From: Bacillus thuringiensis
GTDB taxonomy: Bacteria > Bacillota > Bacilli > Bacillales > Bacillaceae_G
Direction: 5' to 3'
Assembly (NCBI RefSeq): GCF_022095615.2
Contig: NZ_CP155559.1
Location: 3,655,501-3,719,500, forward strand
Length of the DNA stretch: 64,000 nucleotides
The notes beneath the pieces are model-generated. The model was given only the letters and a program-made list of their open reading frames with translations. It was not told where the DNA came from and searched no databases. Shown one piece after another: positions 19,920-35,775 of the stretch. The stretch's first letter is position 1; each line of letters opens with the position of its first letter. A program made the position numbers and the translations under genes.

Positions 19920-21305
19920 ATGGGAGTTGAATTAACGCTATTACATGCTCTCTATATTCTTTGTTTACTCACTATTATTACTTTTTTTATTCTCAGGAAA
20001 GATACGACGATTATTTGTATCGTTTTTATCTTTTTATTAGCATTAACTGCTACAAGTTCTATCCCTCTTGCCATTAGCGGTATTTTTCAAAGTTTCATTT
20101 ATGCCATTACTGAGCTATTACCAACTATATTAATCATCTCCATTATCGTATCAATGAGCAATTTACTCGTTCATACTGGCATAAATGATACGATGATTTC
20201 ACCATTTACAAAAATGATTCGTACCCCTACCCTCGCCTACTGGATTATCGGACTTTTAATGATGACAATTTCTTTCTTCTTTTGGCCTTCTCCAGCTGTC
20301 GCCTTAATGGGAGCTATTTTATTACCCGTCGCTGTACGCGTCGGTCTTCCGCCAATTGGAGTTGCCATTGCTATGAACTTATTCGGACACGGCATCGCCT
20401 TATCTGGTGACTTCGTTATTCAAGGTGCACCGAAATTAACTGCAGATGCTGCTGGTCTTCCTGTTTCCAGCGTTGTTTCTGCTAGTGTTCCCCTCGTTAT
20501 CGTTATGGGGATTGTAACAACTTCCGTCGCATTTTTCTTCTTGCGTAAAGAATTTCATACAGGCTTATCTATACAAGAATCTATTCCATCAACTGAGTCT
20601 TCTAAAACGCTCACTTCATTATCTTCTCGGACAAAAAAATGGCTCGCTATCTGTATTCCGATCGTATATGCCATCGATATCCTTTGCATGATTCAATTTA
20701 AACTACAAGGAAGCGATGCAACTGCACTTATCGGCGGGACGACTGTTATTATGATTATCATTATTTCCCTCATCGCCTACAAAGGAAATGGGCTGAATAA
20801 AACGACCGATTATTTTATAGAAGGGCTCCAATTTGGATTTAAAATCTTTGGTCCAGTTATTCCAATTGCTGCACTCTTTTATTTAGGGGATAGCGGTTTT
20901 GTAAAAATTATTGGAGACTATTTACCGAAAGGTTCACATGGAATCATTAACGACTTAGGCATCGCCTTATCTCAAAATGTTCCTTTAAACCAATATGTAT
21001 CGGCAGGAACATTAACTATCGTTGGTGTTATAACAGGATTAGATGGATCTGGATTTTCAGGTATATCGCTTGCTGGTTCGATTGCTAACCTTTTTGGAAC
21101 AGCACTTGGACATGGAACAGCTACATTAACAGCACTCGGGCAAATCGCAGCAATCTGGACGGGAGGCGGAACATTAATTCCTTGGGCGCTTATTCCTGCC
21201 GCTGCCATTTGTAAAGTTGATCCATTTGAACTTGCACGCCGAAATTTTTTACCTGTTGTGATTGGCTTAATTGTCACCACGATCGTTGCGATGTTTATTT
21301 TATAA
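19920..21305 (+). CDS. Multi-pass membrane transporter of unknown substrate
   Basis: A 461-residue protein with about 11-12 hydrophobic segments. Conserved-looking polar and glycine-rich stretches inside the membrane (FGHGIALSGDFVIQGAP, TGLDGSGFSGISLAGS, IAAIWTGGGTLIPWAL) appear in two halves, which resembles inverted-repeat ion transporters such as the IT superfamily (gluconate, citrate, Na+/H+ carriers). ATG 19920 (MGVELTLL) is chosen because AAAGGATG precedes it and the upstream residues are not hydrophobic-helix like. I cannot name the substrate. A terminator follows. Confidence 0.65.
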   Translation: MGVELTLLHALYILCLLTIITFFILRKDTTIICIVFIFLLALTATSSIPLAISGIFQSFIYAITELLPTILIISIIVSMSNLLVHTGINDTMISPFTKMIRTPTLAYWIIGLLMMTISFFFWPSPAVALMGAILLPVAVRVGLPPIGVAIAMNLFGHGIALSGDFVIQGAPKLTADAAGLPVSSVVSASVPLVIVMGIVTTSVAFFFLRKEFHTGLSIQESIPSTESSKTLTSLSSRTKKWLAICIPIVYAIDILCMIQFKLQGSDATALIGGTTVIMIIIISLIAYKGNGLNKTTDYFIEGLQFGFKIFGPVIPIAALFYLGDSGFVKIIGDYLPKGSHGIINDLGIALSQNVPLNQYVSAGTLTIVGVITGLDGSGFSGISLAGSIANLFGTALGHGTATLTALGQIAAIWTGGGTLIPWALIPAAAICKVDPFELARRNFLPVVIGLIVTTIVAMFIL

Positions 21306-21340
21306 CGTAAGTAAGTGTTCTCTTGCTTACGTTTTTTATT
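21304..21340 (+). terminator. Intrinsic terminator after the transporter gene
   Basis: A 12-bp stem (21304-21315 with 21322-21333, one G-U pair), 6-nt loop and a run of T at 21332-21337. The stem overlaps the stop codon of the transporter gene. Confidence 0.85.
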
Positions 21341-21471
21341 GTGAAATCCATCATTTATTACTGACCTCCAAAAGGGATTATGGATATATTAGCGAAATTA
21401 TATTAAGAGAGTATTTACTTCAAAACGTTTACGAGAAACAGATTACTTCCATTAGAAAAGGGGACATAACT

Positions 21472-21726
21472 ATGAATGAATTGATTTTCGTCTTATTAAT
21501 TTGTCCATTACTTATCTTTATCATTTCTGTTATTGGAACACGCAAGACGAAAACGTATTACGTAATGCCGATTGTAACGTTTGCTAGTTTTTTAATAATA
21601 GGTGTTATCGCCTTTACTCCTAAATTTTTCTTTTGGGTTGGCATGTACAGCATCTTCTCGTTTATCGTTTCTTATATGACTCTATTGTTTGTAAGAGGAT
21701 ATGAGATTGCAGAAAGCAATAGGTAG
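21472..21726 (+). CDS. DUF2651-like small membrane protein
   Basis: An 84-residue protein with three predicted membrane segments (about 3-21, 29-47, 52-74). The pattern of PLLIFIISVIGT, a YYVMP turn and FFFWVGMYSIFSFIVSY resembles DUF2651 (YbeF-like) proteins of Bacillus. ATG 21472 is preferred over the longer frame because AAAGGGGA lies 8 nt upstream. Function unknown. It sits between a terminator and a HAD pseudogene, in the accessory island. Confidence 0.65.
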   Translation: MNELIFVLLICPLLIFIISVIGTRKTKTYYVMPIVTFASFLIIGVIAFTPKFFFWVGMYSIFSFIVSYMTLLFVRGYEIAESNR

Positions 21727-21737
21727 TTATTAGTAGG

Positions 21738-21916
21738 GAGATTTTCTTTGATATCGATGGAACTCTTTACTTGATTATGACTCCGCTGAGAGAAATGGTA
21801 TTTTACATTTCTTCCAGAGCTGGAATGCATGGTATTTAGTTAAACCGGAACGACTCACTGCTAAAATACGATGTGCTCACATACGTTCTTTACGTGAATT
21901 TTTAACAATTATATAA
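21738..21916 (+). pseudogene. Remnant of a HAD-family hydrolase gene
   Basis: One frame reads EIFFDIDGTL (21738-21767), the HAD motif I with both catalytic Asp. After two extra bases (or one missing) at 21768-21769 the reading continues in another frame as LDYDSAERNGILHFFQ, as expected right after motif I. The start codon is missing, motifs II-IV are absent, and the frame stops at 21914-21916 only about 60 codons on. The last 30 codons (WYLVKPERLTAKIRC) I cannot assign. Confidence 0.65.
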
Positions 21917-21950
21917 AAAAAAGACCGCGTTCCCCCGCGGTCTTTTTTTT
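21915..21950. terminator. Bidirectional terminator at the end of the pyr operon
   Basis: A 7-bp GC-rich stem GACCGCG/CGCGGTC (21923-21929, 21936-21942) extended by eight A-T pairs, 6-nt loop. U tracts are available on both strands. It follows the pyrE stop by 4 nt on minus. Confidence 0.92.
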
Positions 21951-21954
21951 CGTG

Positions 21955-22583
21955 TTACGCTGTGATCCAAGCTTCGTTTGCTGGATTTTTACGCCACTCT
22001 TGTAATTTTTTCGTTTCAGCTTGTCCGATCATACCTTTTTCTGCTGCAACTTCAGTTAATGCACTGTAGTCGCTTAAAGAGTATGATGCTACGTTCGCTG
22101 ATTCTAGTTTTTCTTTTCCTGCTTCTAGCTCGTATGTGAAGATTGATACGATTCCTAATACTTCACAGCCAGCTTCGCGAAGTGCTTCTACACAAGTAAT
22201 TGCACTACCGCCAGTTGAAATTAAGTCTTCTACTACTACTACTTTTTGACCTTTTTCAGCTTTTCCTTCGATTTGGTTCCCTTTACCGTGACCTTTTGCT
22301 TTACTACGTACGTAGCACATTGGTAAATCCATACGGTCGCTTACCCATGCAGCGTGCGCAATACCAGCAGTTGCTGTTCCTGCAATAACTTCTACAGTTG
22401 GGAAGTGCTCTTTAATTAACTCTTCTAATCCAGCTGCAATTGCTTGACGTACTTTTGGATAAGATAAAGTTAAACGATTATCACAATAAATTGGTGATTT
22501 CATACCAGAAGACCAAGTGAATGGATCATTCGGTTGTAAAAATACTGCTCCAATTTCTAATAAATGCGATGCGATTTCTTTTT

Positions 22584-22587
<4 letters not shown>
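21955..22587 (-). CDS. pyrE: Orotate phosphoribosyltransferase
   Basis: Converts orotate and PRPP to OMP. The 210-residue protein has the type I phosphoribosyltransferase PRPP motif [13 protein letters not shown] (about 115-127) and the N-terminal [11 protein letters not shown] substrate segment, plus the [11 protein letters not shown] flexible loop. ATG 22587 overlaps the pyrF stop (ATGA). It is the last gene of the pyrimidine operon. Confidence 0.97.
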
Positions 22588-24986
<2,399 letters not shown>

Positions 24987-24990
<4 letters not shown>

Positions 24991-27900
24991 GCATGTACCA
25001 CCTCGTGACGCTTTGTTTGCGTAATTTCTTTCATTGAATGAGCTGAGAATGTCATAGATTCTAATACTCGTAAGATTGCTCTTGTTGTATCAAGTGATGT
25101 TAAGCAAGCCACACCATTTTCTACTGATTCACGGCGAATGCGGAAACCATCACGCGCTGGTTGTTTACCTTTTGTTAATGTATTGATTACAAACTGTGCT
25201 TTTCCTTGACGGATAATATCTAGTAAGTTGTATTCTTCAGAATCAATTTTGTTTACAACTTGTACTGGAATATTTTGCTCTGCTAACGATTGTGCTGTTC
25301 CAGCTGTTGCTAATAAGTTATAGCCGATTTCGTGGAAACGTTTTGCAATTTCCATTGCTTCTTCTTTATCTTTATCCGCTACAGTAATGATTACTGATCC
25401 GTGTGTTGGAATGTTAATTCCAGAAGCAACTAACCCTTTGTATAATGCTTTTTCAAGTGTTAAGTCTTTCCCCATTACTTCCCCTGTTGATTTCATTTCA
25501 GGTCCTAATGTTGTATCAACTGAACGTAGCTTCGCAAATGAGAATACCGGTGCTTTTACATACACTTCTTTCTCTTCTGGGTGATAACCAGTTCCATATC
25601 CTTGTTCTACAAGATCTTGACCTAAAATAACTTTCGTTGCAACATTCGCCATCGGTACACCTGTAATTTTACTTAAGAATGGTACTGTACGGCTCGCACG
25701 TGGATTTACTTCAATTACATACACTTCATCTTTGAATACTACAAACTGAATGTTTAGTAATCCAACAATGTTTAAACCTTTTCCAAGTGCAATTGTATGT
25801 TCAATAATTTGTTCTTTCAGTTTTGCAGATAAGCTTTGTGGTGGATATACTCCGATTGAGTCACCAGAGTGAACTCCAGCGCGTTCAATATGTTCCATAA
25901 TACCTGGAATGAATACATTCTCACCGTCTGAAATTGCATCTACTTCAATTTCTTTACCAACCATGTAACGATCGATTAATACTGGATGATCTGCGTGAAC
26001 TTTAACCGCATTTTTCATGTAGTGCAGCAGTTCTTCTTGACGATATACGATTTCCATCGCGCGTCCACCTAGTACGTAAGATGGTCTTACTAATACTGGG
26101 TAACCAATTTTGTCAGCGATTGCTACCGCTTGTTCTACAGTCGTTGCTGTTTTACCAACTGGTTGCGGGATACCAAGCTGTGTTAGAGCTGCTTCAAACT
26201 TATCACGATCTTCTGCACGGTCTAAATCTTCAAGTGATGTTCCTAAGATTTTCACACCGTGAGCCTCTAATTTAGCAGCTAAGTTAATTGCCGTTTGTCC
26301 ACCGAATTGGACGATAACACCTTCTGGTTTTTCTAAATCGATAATATGCATTACATCTTCGATTGTTAATGGTTCAAAGTATAATTTGTCAGAAATACTG
26401 AAGTCTGTTGAAACTGTTTCTGGATTGTTATTAACAATAATTGCCTCATATCCAGCTTCTTTAATTGCCCATACAGAGTGAACTGTTGCATAGTCAAACT
26501 CAACACCTTGACCGATACGGATTGGACCAGATCCTAGAACTACTACACTCTTACGATCAGTTCTAACCGATTCATTCTCGTCACCATATGTGCTGTAGTA
26601 GTATGGCGTTGCAGATTCAAACTCTGCCGCACAAGTATCTACCATTTTATAAACAGGAGTTATATTGCTTTCTTTACGCATATCGTAAATTTCACGCTCT
26701 GTTTTGTTCCAAGCATTGGCGATGTAATGGTCACTGAAGCCCATTTCTTTCGCTGATTGTAACACTTCCATATTTCCTACATTCGCTTTTACTTCGCGTT
26801 CCATGTTTACGATGTTTTCAACTTTTTGTAAGAAGAAGAAGTCCATTTCACACCATTCGTTGATTTCTTCTTTCGTTACACCTTGACGGATCGCTTCTGC
26901 TACAATAAACAGTCGCTCATCATCAGCTTTTATAATGCGTTTTTTCATTGTCTCTTTATCAAGCTCTTTTAAATGCTCTAATTCTAAGTGATAAACGCCA
27001 AGTTCTAAAGAACGAACCGCTTTTAATAACGATTGCTCTAAGTTACGTCCGATTGACATAACTTCACCAGTTGCCTTCATTTGTGTACCCAGTGTTCTGT
27101 TTGCTGATTCAAACTTATCAAATGGCCAGCGCGGAATTTTTGAAACAACATAGTCTAATGCTGGTTCGAAACAAGCATATGTTTTTTGTGTTACTGGATT
27201 TATAATTTCATCTAATGTTAAACCGACTGCAATTTTTGCCGCTAGCTTCGCAATTGGATATCCCGTTGCTTTAGATGCTAGTGCAGATGAACGACTTACA
27301 CGCGGGTTTACTTCGATTACATAGTATTGGAAGCTATGTGGATCAAGTGCAAGCTGAACGTTACATCCACCTTCAATTCCTAATGCGCGAATAATTCGTA
27401 ATGAAGTGTTTCGTAACATTTGATATTCACGGTCGCTTAATGTTTGGCTCGGTGCTACTACGATAGAATCACCTGTGTGAACCCCAACTGGATCAATGTT
27501 TTCCATGTTACATACTACAATCGCGTTATCATTCGAATCACGCATTACTTCATATTCAATTTCCTTACAACCAGCAATGCTCTTTTCTAATAAACATTGT
27601 GTTACTGGACTATGTTTTAATCCACCTGATACGATTTCGATTAGTTCTTCTTCATTACTACAGATTCCGCCACCTGTTCCTCCCATTGTAAATGCTGGGC
27701 GAACAATAACTGGATAACCAATTTCTTTTACAAATTCATGTGCTTCTTCTAGCGTATGAATAATCGTGCTAGATGGAATTGGTTCATTTAAATCCTGCAT
27801 TAATGTACGGAATAAATCGCGATCCTCAGCTTGCTCGATTGCTGATAATTTTGTTCCTAAAATTTCAACTCCGCATTCTTCAAGTATGCCTGATTTCGCA

Positions 27901-28205
27901 AGTTCAACCGCCATATTTAAGCCTGTTTGACCACCTAATGTTGGTAAGATTGCATCTGGACGTTCTTTACGAATGATACGGCTTACGAATTCTAGTGTTA
28001 ATGGTTCTATATATACTTTATCTGCTGTTGCAGTATCTGTCATAATTGTTGCTGGGTTAGAGTTAACAAGGATTACTTTGTAACCTTCTTCTCTAAGAGA
28101 TTGACAAGCTTGTGTACCAGAGTAGTCAAACTCTGCTGCTTGCCCAATTACAATTGGTCCTGATCCGATTACTAAAATTGTGTTAATGTCTAGGCGTTTT
28201 GGCAT
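24987..28205 (-). CDS. carB: Carbamoyl phosphate synthase large subunit
   Basis: A 1072-residue enzyme with two homologous ATP-grasp halves, each opening with a GSGPI motif ([20 protein letters not shown] and [18 protein letters not shown]) and each with an ExNPR metal-binding motif ([24 protein letters not shown]). The C-terminal MGS-like domain (about 935-1072) is where UMP or PRPP regulate. It makes carbamoyl phosphate from bicarbonate, ammonia and two ATP. It overlaps carA by 16 nt. Confidence 0.97.
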
Positions 28206-29283
28206 AACTCTTCCCCTTCTTTCTTGAAGTTTTCAATCATTGCTAAGAAATCTTCGAATAAATCGTTTGCATCTTCTGGTCCTGCTGAAGCTTCTGGATG
28301 GTATTGCACTGTAAATGCTGGGAATTTCGTATGACGAAGACCTTCTACTGTTCCATCATTTAAAGCAACGTGTGTAATTTCAAGTTCTGTATTTCCAACT
28401 GATTCTTCTTCTACTGCGTAACCATGGTTTTGAGATGTAATTGCTACTTTTCCAGTTGCAAGATTTTTTACTGGATGATTTAAACCACGGTGACCGAATT
28501 TTAACTTACTTGTATTCGCACCAGATGCTAGCGCAAACAATTGATGTCCTAGGCAAATTCCGAATAAAGGAACTTTACCGATAATGTCTTTTAACATTTC
28601 AATTGCTTCTGGTACATCTTTTGGATCCCCAGGTCCGTTACTTAACATAATTCCATCTGGGCTAAGACGTAAAATCTCTTCTGCTGTTGTATTGTAAGGT
28701 ACAACAATTACATCACAATCACGCTTATTTAATTCTCGTAAAATACCATGTTTCATTCCGAAGTCTACAAGTACAACTCGGTGTCCACGGCCTGGACTTG
28801 GGTATGGATCTTTCGTTGATACGCGTTTCACATGATCTGTAAAGACCGTTGCTTTCAATTGGCTAACGATGTATTCTACATCTGCATCCATGTTACATAG
28901 ACGTCCACGTAATGTACCGTATTGACGAATTTTTCTCGTTAATTTTCTTGTATCAATTCCTGCTAATCCTGGGATATTTCTTTCCTTTAAGTAATCATTT
29001 AACGAAATTTCATTACGGAAGTTTGATGGGTGATCACAAATTTCGTTTACGATTAAACCATTTACAGATGGGTGAATCGATTCAAAATCGTCACGGTTGA
29101 TGCCGTAGTTTCCGATTAATGGGTACGTGAATGTTACGATTTGACCGCAATATGATGGATCAGATAATGTTTCTTGATATCCAGTCATTCCTGTTGTAAA
29201 TACAACCTCACCTGACTTTTCGATTTCTCCTCCGAAACCTTTTCCAATTAATACTGTTCCATCTTCTAAGATAAGTTGTCTTT

Positions 29284-29287
<4 letters not shown>
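28190..29287 (-). CDS. carA: Carbamoyl phosphate synthase small (glutaminase) subunit
   Basis: A 365-residue class I glutamine amidotransferase. The catalytic triad is visible as GICLGHQ (Cys) and QYHPEAS (His, Glu). The N-terminal domain carries the CPSase small-chain signature ([15 protein letters not shown]). ATG 29287 overlaps the pyrC stop (ATGA) and is preferred over the in-frame start at 29311. It supplies ammonia to CarB. Confidence 0.97.
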
Positions 29288-31477
<2,190 letters not shown>

Positions 31478-31532
31478 TCATCTTTCTGATTTTTATGTTA
31501 CCACTTTTGTATTTTTATAACAACCTTTGCAT

Positions 31533-31612
31533 AAAAATACCCTAGTCGTGTGAGACTAGGGTGCATGAAAGAAGCCACCCTTTCCGGTCTCACAGGACTG
31601 AATTAAAAGGTT
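31533..31612 (-). promoter_or_regulatory. PyrR attenuator of pyrB
   Basis: A terminator stem (31539-31547 with 31554-31562) followed by an A/U tract lies between pyrP and pyrB. Upstream in the RNA, 31575-31600 carries the PyrR-binding loop consensus (AGTCCTGTGAGACCGG). UMP/UTP-bound PyrR stabilises this anti-antiterminator and so favours termination. Confidence 0.92.
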
Positions 31613-31616
31613 ATTA

Positions 31617-32900
31617 TTATGAAGCAATCTGCTTAGATTGTTTTATTTGTTTCGTTTCCGGTAGTAGTAGATTTAACAGTACACCTACAATTGCTGCTAG
31701 TGCCATTCCTTCTACTTGGAACGATTCTCCTACATGAAGTACCGCTCCACCAATACCGATTACTAGTATTACTGATGCAATCATTAAGTTGCGTTTGTCA
31801 CTTAGGTCTGTTTTATCATCTACCATCATGCGTAATCCGCTTGATGCGATTACACCGAATAGTAAGATTGATACTCCGCCCATAACCGGTGTTGGGATCG
31901 AATGAATCAGTGCAGAAATCTTACCGATAAATCCGAACATGATTGCGAACACTGCTGAACCGATGAATAAGTATACACTGTATGCTCTCGTAATTGCTAG
32001 CACACCGATGTTTTCACCGTACGTTGTATTCGGTGGTCCACCGATTAGTGATGCGATTAATGTTGCTATACCATCACCGAATATCGAGCGATGTAAGCCT
32101 GGTTTTTCAATTAAATCTCTTTTAATAACATTTCCAAGTACAATTTGATGTCCGATATGCTCTGAAATTGTTACTAGTGCAACTGGTACCATCAAGAGTA
32201 CAATCTTCCACGAAAACTCCGGAGTGTATGTTACAAACGGTACTGTGAAATCTGGTACAACAAACCATTTTGCCTCAGCTACCGGCTTTAAGTCTACTAG
32301 CCCTTGGAAGTAAGCGAAGATATACCCGCCGACGATACCAAGCAGTACTGGTATTATACTGAAAAATCCTCTTCCGAATATAGAGCAGATAATTGTAATT
32401 GCTAATGTTACTAATGCTACTGAAAAGTGTGTCATGCTATACTTACCATCTGCACCGTTCATCGCCATATTAACTGCTGTATGTGCTAAAGCTAGACCGA
32501 TTACCATTACGACTGGACCAACTACGATTGGCGGAAGTAATTTCATAATCCACTCTGATCCTGATTTCTTAATTCCGAGTGAGATTAAGATGTACACAAG
32601 TCCTGCAAACAAACCTCCGAGCATTGCTGCTCCAGGTCCACCTGCTGTTTTCGCTGTTATAATCGGTGCGATAAAGGCGAATGATGATCCTAGATAGGCA
32701 GGTACTTGACCTTTTGTTATAAGAAGAAACGCTAGCGTTCCTAATCCACTTGATATTAATGCTACTGACGGATTCAATCCTGTTAAAAATGGAACAAGCA
32801 CTGTTGATCCAAACATCGCGAACAAATGTTGTATACTTAAAAATAACCATTTTCCCGGTTTCGGTACTTCATTAACGTCTAACACTGGCTTTTGTTCCAT
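31617..32900 (-). CDS. pyrP: Uracil permease
   Basis: A 427-residue nucleobase/cation symporter-2 (UraA family) protein of the cytoplasmic membrane, with 14 predicted segments and the conserved QHLFAMFGSTVLVP opening, AFIAPI and TTYGENIGVLAITR motifs. It imports uracil. ATG 32900 follows AAGGAGG and is preferred over the in-frame start at 32933. It sits between two PyrR attenuators in the second operon position. Confidence 0.95.
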   Translation of the reverse strand: MEQKPVLDVNEVPKPGKWLFLSIQHLFAMFGSTVLVPFLTGLNPSVALISSGLGTLAFLLITKGQVPAYLGSSFAFIAPIITAKTAGGPGAAMLGGLFAGLVYILISLGIKKSGSEWIMKLLPPIVVGPVVMVIGLALAHTAVNMAMNGADGKYSMTHFSVALVTLAITIICSIFGRGFFSIIPVLLGIVGGYIFAYFQGLVDLKPVAEAKWFVVPDFTVPFVTYTPEFSWKIVLLMVPVALVTISEHIGHQIVLGNVIKRDLIEKPGLHRSIFGDGIATLIASLIGGPPNTTYGENIGVLAITRAYSVYLFIGSAVFAIMFGFIGKISALIHSIPTPVMGGVSILLFGVIASSGLRMMVDDKTDLSDKRNLMIASVILVIGIGGAVLHVGESFQVEGMALAAIVGVLLNLLLPETKQIKQSKQIAS

Positions 32901-32934
32901 TGTTACATCCTCCTTCAGTTTAAATCTTTGCAAT

Positions 32935-33035
32935 AAAAAAACTCTCTGTGCCTGTGCACAAAGAGTCCTACACTTTCGTATGCCAAATTTGACATATGAA
33001 AGCCAAGACCCTTTGGCAGCCTCACAGGACTACAT
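32935..33035 (-). promoter_or_regulatory. PyrR attenuator of pyrP
   Basis: An 11-bp terminator stem (32941-32951 with 32956-32966, one G-U pair) and U tract (complement of 32935-32940). The PyrR-binding loop (AGTCCTGTGAGGCTGCC) maps to about 33003-33032. It lies between pyrR and pyrP. Confidence 0.93.
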
Positions 33036-33046
33036 TTAAAAGGGCT

Positions 33047-33592
<546 letters not shown>

Positions 33593-33634
33593 CTACACCT
33601 CCAAGCTTTTTTTCTTGCGTGAGAGTAATGGTAT

Positions 33635-33740
33635 AAAAAAAGTCCTCTCAGCGTGTGCGAGAGGACTTTTGAAAAAAGGGTACAACATACCCTAAGTATT
33701 TCAAACCGTTACCTTCTCAACCTCACGGGGCTGTGTTAAA
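33635..33740 (-). promoter_or_regulatory. PyrR attenuator of pyrR (operon leader)
   Basis: A 12-bp terminator stem (33638-33649 with 33659-33670) and U tract. The PyrR-binding loop at about 33710-33735 reads AGCCCCGTGAGGTTGAG on the RNA, slightly different from the two downstream sites (AGTCCTGTGAG). Confidence 0.92.
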
Positions 33741-33762
33741 GGATCATTATTTAACTGTTGTC

Positions 33763-33791
33763 AGTATCTCAGTTTTCTTATGATTTGTCAA
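33763..33791 (-). promoter_or_regulatory. SigA promoter of the pyr operon
   Basis: On the minus strand TTGACA (complement of 33786-33791), a 17-bp spacer, and GATACT (33763-33768). Start predicted near 33756, giving a leader that contains the whole first attenuator. Confidence 0.85.
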
Positions 33792-33793
33792 TA

Positions 33794-34702
33794 CTATTTC
33801 CGTAAAATATTTAATGCGTCTTCAAACACTTCTGGAATCGGTGCCTCAAACTGAATATATTCACCAGTACGAGGATGGTCAAACCCTAAAATGCCTGCGT
33901 GAAGTGCTTGTCCATTCATGTCTAATGTTTTCTTCGGACCATACTTCGGATCTCCTGCAAGTGGATAGCCAATATATTTCATATGAACACGAATTTGGTG
34001 CGTACGTCCCGTTTCTAAGCGACATTCTACAAGTGTAAAATCTTTAAAACGTTCTAGCACTTGGAAGTGCGTAACAGCATTCTTACCATTTTCATCAACT
34101 GTCATGCTTTGACGTTCTTTCTTATCGCGACCAATTGGCGCATCGATCGTTCCTTTATCATGCGGAATCACACCGTGTACAATCGCTTTGTAACGTCTTG
34201 TTACTGTTTTTGCTACAAGTTGATTTACAAGTGACTCATGCGCTATATCATTTTTGGCAACCATTAATAGTCCCGATGTATCTTTATCAATACGATGCAC
34301 AATACCAGGACGCATTACACCGTTAATACCTGACAGATCTGTACAATGGTGCATAAGTCCGTTTACAAGCGTACCGCTTGTATGCCCTGGAGCTGGATGT
34401 ACAACCATACCACGTGGCTTATTTACAACGAGTACATCTGCATCTTCATAATAAATTTCTAAGCTTATATCTTCTGCTTGGATATCTAACTCTTCTGGAT
34501 CAGGAATCGTTACTGTAATTTCATCGTTTTCTTTAACTTTATAATTCACTTTTACCGACTTTCCATTAACTGTAACGACATTATCTTTAATCCATTGTTG
34601 TACTTGTGAACGTGACCATTCACTGTTTATTTCTGCAACGAATTTATCAATTCGCTCACTTTTTTGTTCTTCTGCAACTGTTACTTGTACTACTTCACTC
34701 AT
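33794..34702 (-). CDS. RluA/RluD-family pseudouridine synthase (YlyB-like)
   Basis: A 302-residue enzyme with an N-terminal S4 RNA-binding domain (ERIDKFVAEINSEWSRSQVQQWI) and the catalytic HRIDKDTSGLLMVAK motif with the nucleophilic Asp. The GRTHQIRVH motif follows. It modifies rRNA uridines; the exact position is not readable from sequence, though Bacillus annotations call it RluD-like. It begins 4 nt after lspA and is followed by the pyr promoter. Confidence 0.93.
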   Translation of the reverse strand: MSEVVQVTVAEEQKSERIDKFVAEINSEWSRSQVQQWIKDNVVTVNGKSVKVNYKVKENDEITVTIPDPEELDIQAEDISLEIYYEDADVLVVNKPRGMVVHPAPGHTSGTLVNGLMHHCTDLSGINGVMRPGIVHRIDKDTSGLLMVAKNDIAHESLVNQLVAKTVTRRYKAIVHGVIPHDKGTIDAPIGRDKKERQSMTVDENGKNAVTHFQVLERFKDFTLVECRLETGRTHQIRVHMKYIGYPLAGDPKYGPKKTLDMNGQALHAGILGFDHPRTGEYIQFEAPIPEVFEDALNILRK

Positions 34703-34706
34703 TCAA

Positions 34707-35228
<522 letters not shown>

Positions 35229-35289
35229 TGAACCTTTATAGAAGAATAAAATAAATTAAAAAAAGGTAATATAATATCGTTGTGCGCAT

Positions 35290-35619
35290 TCATACATTTA
35301 CTTTTTCATAGAAGAATTCATGAATGGTACGGGCAGTCGGCATCGTCTTCATTTGTTTTACCGAAATTGCTCTCCCCGTTTCTTCACAAATACCATACAT
35401 ATCTATTTCCATTTTAAATAATGCACGTTCTACATCTTTTAAGTCCTCTTTTATATCATGTAATAGGAGTTTTTTCTTTATCTCTTCTTTAATTTCATAT
35501 CCAAGCTCTTCGCTAAACTCTGTATCATATTTGTGCATGACCTCTTTAGCTAGCCTCTCTTGTAGCTCTTTTCGCATCAATTGCAATTCTTCTTTGATTT
35601 CCATATATATTTCATTCAC
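35290..35619 (-). CDS. DksA/TraR-like protein lacking the zinc finger (YlyA-like)
   Basis: A 109-residue, strongly charged coiled-coil protein. The C-terminal part (DMYGICEETGRAISVKQMKTMPTARTIHEF) follows the DksA/TraR finger layout, but three of four zinc cysteines are replaced (T, T and E positions). Bacillus subtilis YlyA, at the same position before ileS, is a DksA-like modulator of forespore transcription. The role here is inferred from this similarity and order. Confidence 0.7.
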   Translation of the reverse strand: MNEIYMEIKEELQLMRKELQERLAKEVMHKYDTEFSEELGYEIKEEIKKKLLLHDIKEDLKDVERALFKMEIDMYGICEETGRAISVKQMKTMPTARTIHEFFYEKVNV

Positions 35620-35737
35620 GTGTACATTCCTCCCAGCTGCAATGTACGATTAGTGTGTCCGAAATTTCCATGCTTACCTCACACACATTTTTCCTTCATA
35701 GGAAAGAGCGTGAAAGTTATTTTAATATATCATCAAC

Positions 35738-35771
35738 AAAAAAACTGACTGCACTTTCGCACAGTCAGTTT
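35738..35771 (-). terminator. Intrinsic terminator after ileS
   Basis: A 9-10-bp stem (35742-35751 with 35762-35771) of ACTGACTG-type arms and 10-nt loop, followed on minus by U residues (complement of 35738-35741 and beyond). It is 4 nt after the ileS stop. Confidence 0.8.
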
Positions 35772-35775
35772 GTTA

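Noticed and set aside
25387..27976. Several plus-strand frames of 60-73 codons opposite carB
   Set aside because: They are antisense to a highly conserved gene, lack ribosome-binding sites and have shadow-type composition.
32569..32850. Minus-strand 93-codon frame within pyrP in another frame
   Set aside because: pyrP is intact and conserved over this region; the alternative frame has no ribosome-binding site.
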